DNA of 64,000 bases from Streptomyces iranensis. GTDB taxonomy: Bacteria > Actinomycetota > Actinomycetes > Streptomycetales > Streptomycetaceae. Below, one piece after another: positions 61,852 through 64,000 of the stretch (positions are counted from its first letter, which is position 1; every line of letters starts with the position of its first letter). The notes beneath the pieces are model-generated. The model ran no database searches. It was given only the letters and a program-made list of their open reading frames with translations, and was not told where the DNA came from. The stretch lies in assembly GCF_017874715.1 (NCBI RefSeq), contig NZ_JAGGLR010000003.1, forward strand, positions 186,001 through 250,000, given 5' to 3'. The position numbers were made by a program, and so were the translations under genes.

Positions 61852-62547
61852 ATGTCCGCCGGGCCACCCTTCCGCCTCGCACGAGCCGCCGTGTTCGCGG
61901 CGGTGTGCGTCGTGGTGACGGCGCTCGGACACACGCTGATGTCCGGTGACACCTTGCCGGTGTGGGCCGTGGCCGCCGCGTTCGCCGGGACGACGGCGGC
62001 CGCGTGGTGGGTCACCGGGCGCGAGCGCGGAGCGCTGGTCGTGACCGGTGCGACGGTGGTCGCGCAACTCGGCCTGCACATGGCGTTCCGGTTCGCGGAG
62101 GCGACAGCCGCTCCCGTGGAGGGAAGTGCCACGGGCGCCGGGGCGCCGGGGATGCGGGACATGGGTGCCGCCCCGATGAACGGCGGCGCCATGGGTCATA
62201 TGCACCACGGCGCGGACGCGATGTCCACCGCCACGCCGTCCATGGGCCATCTGCCGTGGCCCTGGGCGGGTCCGGGCGGGCCGGGCATGGCCACGGCCCA
62301 CCTTGTCGCCGCGCTGATCTGCGGGCTGTGGCTGTGGCGCGGTGAGCGGGCCGTCTTCCGGCTCGGCCGCGCGCTCGCGGCCCTGCTGTTCGTCCCGCTC
62401 GTTCTCGCCCTGCGCATCCTGGGCGCGGGCGCCACTCCGCTGCCCACATGGCCGTCCGCACCGGCCATCGCCCGCCGGTTGCGCGGAGTTCTGCTACGGC
62501 ACGTCATTCTCCGCAGAGGGCCACCGGCGCGGTTCGCCGTCTGCTGA
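61852..62547 (+). CDS. Met/His-rich integral membrane protein
   Basis: The protein is about 231 residues; the ATG at 61852 just before the first helix is chosen, while ATG 61798 and GTG 61795 are upstream in frame. There are about five hydrophobic helices. An extracytoplasmic loop is rich in Met, His and Gly (MGAAPMNGGAMGHMHHGADAM), like metal-binding loops of copper proteins. No catalytic motif is visible. The opposite-strand PepSY protein has a similar loop, so the two probably form a metal-handling locus. Confidence 0.75.
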   Translation: MSAGPPFRLARAAVFAAVCVVVTALGHTLMSGDTLPVWAVAAAFAGTTAAAWWVTGRERGALVVTGATVVAQLGLHMAFRFAEATAAPVEGSATGAGAPGMRDMGAAPMNGGAMGHMHHGADAMSTATPSMGHLPWPWAGPGGPGMATAHLVAALICGLWLWRGERAVFRLGRALAALLFVPLVLALRILGAGATPLPTWPSAPAIARRLRGVLLRHVILRRGPPARFAVC

Positions 62548-62575
62548 ACCGCCCGTCCTTCCCCTGCCCCTGCCA

Positions 62576-62629
62576 GGGGTCCCGCCCCGATGTGGGGTCC
62601 CGACCCGATCTGGGGCACCGCCCCGATCC
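62576..62629. repeat. Three tandem 18-bp repeats
   Basis: Three 18-bp units starting GGGG and containing CCCGAT follow one another, with a partial fourth (GGGGTGAGC). They lie in the gap between the membrane gene and the sigma-factor gene, 154 bp before the latter's start. Confidence 0.8.
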
Positions 62630-62782
62630 GGGGTGAGCGCCGGTGACGGGCGGAGTACCGGCGCCTGCCCGGCGTCGGCCCCATCCGTCGGCACCGCCCG
62701 CCTCTCGCCGCCCGGCCGCGCCCAAGCGCGCCGGTGGCGCATGCCGGTGTGCCGTTCACCGCCTTCCGAAGGACGTTTGACG

Positions 62783-63436
62783 ATGCCTTCCCCCATGCTG
62801 TCCGCCGCACCGAGAAGGGCCGTGCAGCCCGTCGCCGCGCACGGGCACGGCTTCGCCGCCACGGCGAACGACCGGCAGGTCACCGAATGGGCCCTGGCCG
62901 CCCGCGACGGCGACCGTGACGCGGTCGACCACTTCATCCGCGCCACCTACCGCGATGTGCGCCGCTTCGTACTCCATCTCAGCGCCGACCCCCACGGCTG
63001 TGAGGATCTCGCCCAGGAAACGTATCTACGGGCGCTGACCGGACTGTCGCGCTTCGCGGGCCGCTCGTCTGGCCGGACATGGCTGCTGTCGATCGCCCGC
63101 CGCGTGGTCGTCGACCGCTACCGCATGGCCGCCGCCCGTCCCCGCACCCTGGACGCGGACGACTGGCAGGAGGTGGCCGAACGGGCGCAGCCCGTGGGGC
63201 TCCCCGGGTTCGACGAGGGGGTGGCGCTGATGGATCTGCTGGCGGCGCTCGCCCCGGCGCGCCGTGAGATGTTCCTCCTCACCAAGGTGCTCGGCCTGCC
63301 GTACGCGGACGCCGCCACCGCCACCGGCTGCCCCATCGGCACCGTACGTTCCCGTGTGGCGCGCGCCCGCGAGGACATCAACGCACTGCTGGCCGCGGCG
63401 GAAAAGGCCGCGGAACCGGTGCGGTTGGCGGGCTGA
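62783..63436 (+). CDS. ECF-family RNA polymerase sigma factor
   Basis: The protein is 217 residues from the ATG at 62783 (GAAGGA upstream). Region 2 is AVDHFIRATYRDVRRFVLHLSADPHGCEDLAQETYLRAL followed by TWLLSIARRVVVDRYR. Region 4 is LAALAPARREMFLLTKVLGLPYADAATATGCPIGTVRSRVARAREDINALL. The region between is short, as in ECF factors. An N-terminal extension of about 35 residues is His/Ala rich. No anti-sigma gene is visible on either side; the neighbouring Met/His-rich locus suggests a metal or envelope stress signal. Confidence 0.93.
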   Translation: MPSPMLSAAPRRAVQPVAAHGHGFAATANDRQVTEWALAARDGDRDAVDHFIRATYRDVRRFVLHLSADPHGCEDLAQETYLRALTGLSRFAGRSSGRTWLLSIARRVVVDRYRMAAARPRTLDADDWQEVAERAQPVGLPGFDEGVALMDLLAALAPARREMFLLTKVLGLPYADAATATGCPIGTVRSRVARAREDINALLAAAEKAAEPVRLAG

Positions 63437-63587
63437 GCCCAAGCGATGACGCGGGGCGCGGCGGGTGGCAGGCCTCAGTGGCCGCCCGCCGCGCCCCGTA
63501 CGTCACCGCCTGTCCGGCTGGTGACGTTACGGGACGCGAGTCCTGCGGGGCGCGAGTCCTACGGGACGATTCCTGCAGACGGGAGCC

Positions 63588-64000
63588 CTACAGGACGCGG
63601 ACCAGCCGGGCGCACCGGCGGCAGGCGCGGGCCGAGGGAGCCACGACCGCGTGTGATACGGCGGCGAAGGCCCCGGCCAGCGCGACCAGCGGCCAGTCCG
63701 TGGCCAGGAGGGACGCGACGGTGAGCGTGAGCGTGGCGACCCCCATGGCCACGCCCGCCGTGGTACCGGCCCAGGCGATCGCCAGGGGCAGCCGGGGCGG
63801 TGTGGGCAGTCGACGGGCCAGGGTGCCGGTGACGGCCAGTGCCGCCGCGGCGAGCAGCGCGATGGCGCCGACGACCGTGGCCAGCTGGGTGGCGAGCAAC
63901 TGGGCGGCGCGTGGCATCAGACCGTCCTGGCCGGATGCGGTGCTCGAGGTCAGATACCAGCAAGCGGTGAGGAAGGGGGCAGTGAGGGCGACGGCCCAGG
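63588..64000 (-). CDS. Polytopic membrane protein, N-terminus outside window
   Basis: The minus strand is open from the stop at 63588 through the right edge, giving about 137 visible residues. At least four hydrophobic segments (LTAPFLTACWYL, LATVVGAIALLAAAAL, IAWAGTTAGVAMGVATLTLTVAS, LVALAGAFAAVSHAVV) end with a Cys/Arg tail (ACRRCARLVRVL). The family is not recognised. It is convergent with the sigma-factor gene. Confidence 0.75.
   Translation of the reverse strand, partial: WAVALTAPFLTACWYLTSSTASGQDGLMPRAAQLLATQLATVVGAIALLAAAALAVTGTLARRLPTPPRLPLAIAWAGTTAGVAMGVATLTLTVASLLATDWPLVALAGAFAAVSHAVVAPSARACRRCARLVRVL

Overview
The window comes from a high-GC actinomycete, almost certainly a Streptomyces. 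Codons are strongly G/C-ending, there are many TetR, LysR and MarR regulators, several secreted hydrolases carry Tat or Sec signals, there is a SpoIIE-type sensor, and one rare TTA codon sits inside a pathway regulator. No rRNA, tRNA, CRISPR array or insertion sequence was seen.

Left arm (1-27.4 kb). This is a series of small accessory operons, most of them a regulator beside oxidoreductases or an exporter: a MerR regulator with a cut-off epimerase, a TetR/MFS pair with a perfect 22-bp palindrome, LysR with a small unknown protein and an FAD hydroxylase, LysR with a small barrel protein and an SDR, and MarR with a TetX-like monooxygenase. Between them lies a secreted polymer-degrading island: a GH127-like glycosidase with lectin repeats, an HEXXH metalloprotease, an I36-type inhibitor, GH43 and a PL1 pectate lyase. 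Then follow a menaquinone-type succinate dehydrogenase/fumarate reductase operon (sdhC-A-B order) and a TetR-controlled Baeyer-Villiger monooxygenase coupled to an SMP-30-like beta-propeller.

Centre (27.5-52.2 kb). A PLP decarboxylase of the Orn/Lys/Arg type, a zinc alcohol dehydrogenase and a nitroreductase precede the core of a biosynthetic gene cluster. The core holds a LAL-family (MalT-like) activator with a TTA codon, an MhpA/Rif-Orf19-like FAD hydroxylase, and one 3884-residue type I PKS. The PKS reads CoA-ligase, dead KR, ACP; KS, AT (methylmalonyl), ACP; KS, AT (malonyl), DH, KR, ACP. It has no thioesterase. An arylamine N-acetyltransferase homologue (RifF-like amide synthase), a luciferase-like flavin monooxygenase and a P450 follow in the same direction. 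Loading module, amide synthase and ring hydroxylase are the hallmarks of an ansamycin pathway, but with only two extension modules. I infer a miniature, triketide-level ansamycin-type system whose starter-acid genes lie outside this window.

Right arm (52.1-64 kb). An alkylation-repair operon (Ogt, a 2OG-Fe(II) oxygenase, AlkB) is followed by a membrane protein, a SpoIIE-type sensor whose phosphatase metal ligands are mostly lost, a streptogrisin-like protease, a thioredoxin-reductase-like flavoprotein, two divergent Met/His-rich membrane proteins that look metal-related, an ECF sigma factor, and a membrane protein that runs off the right edge.
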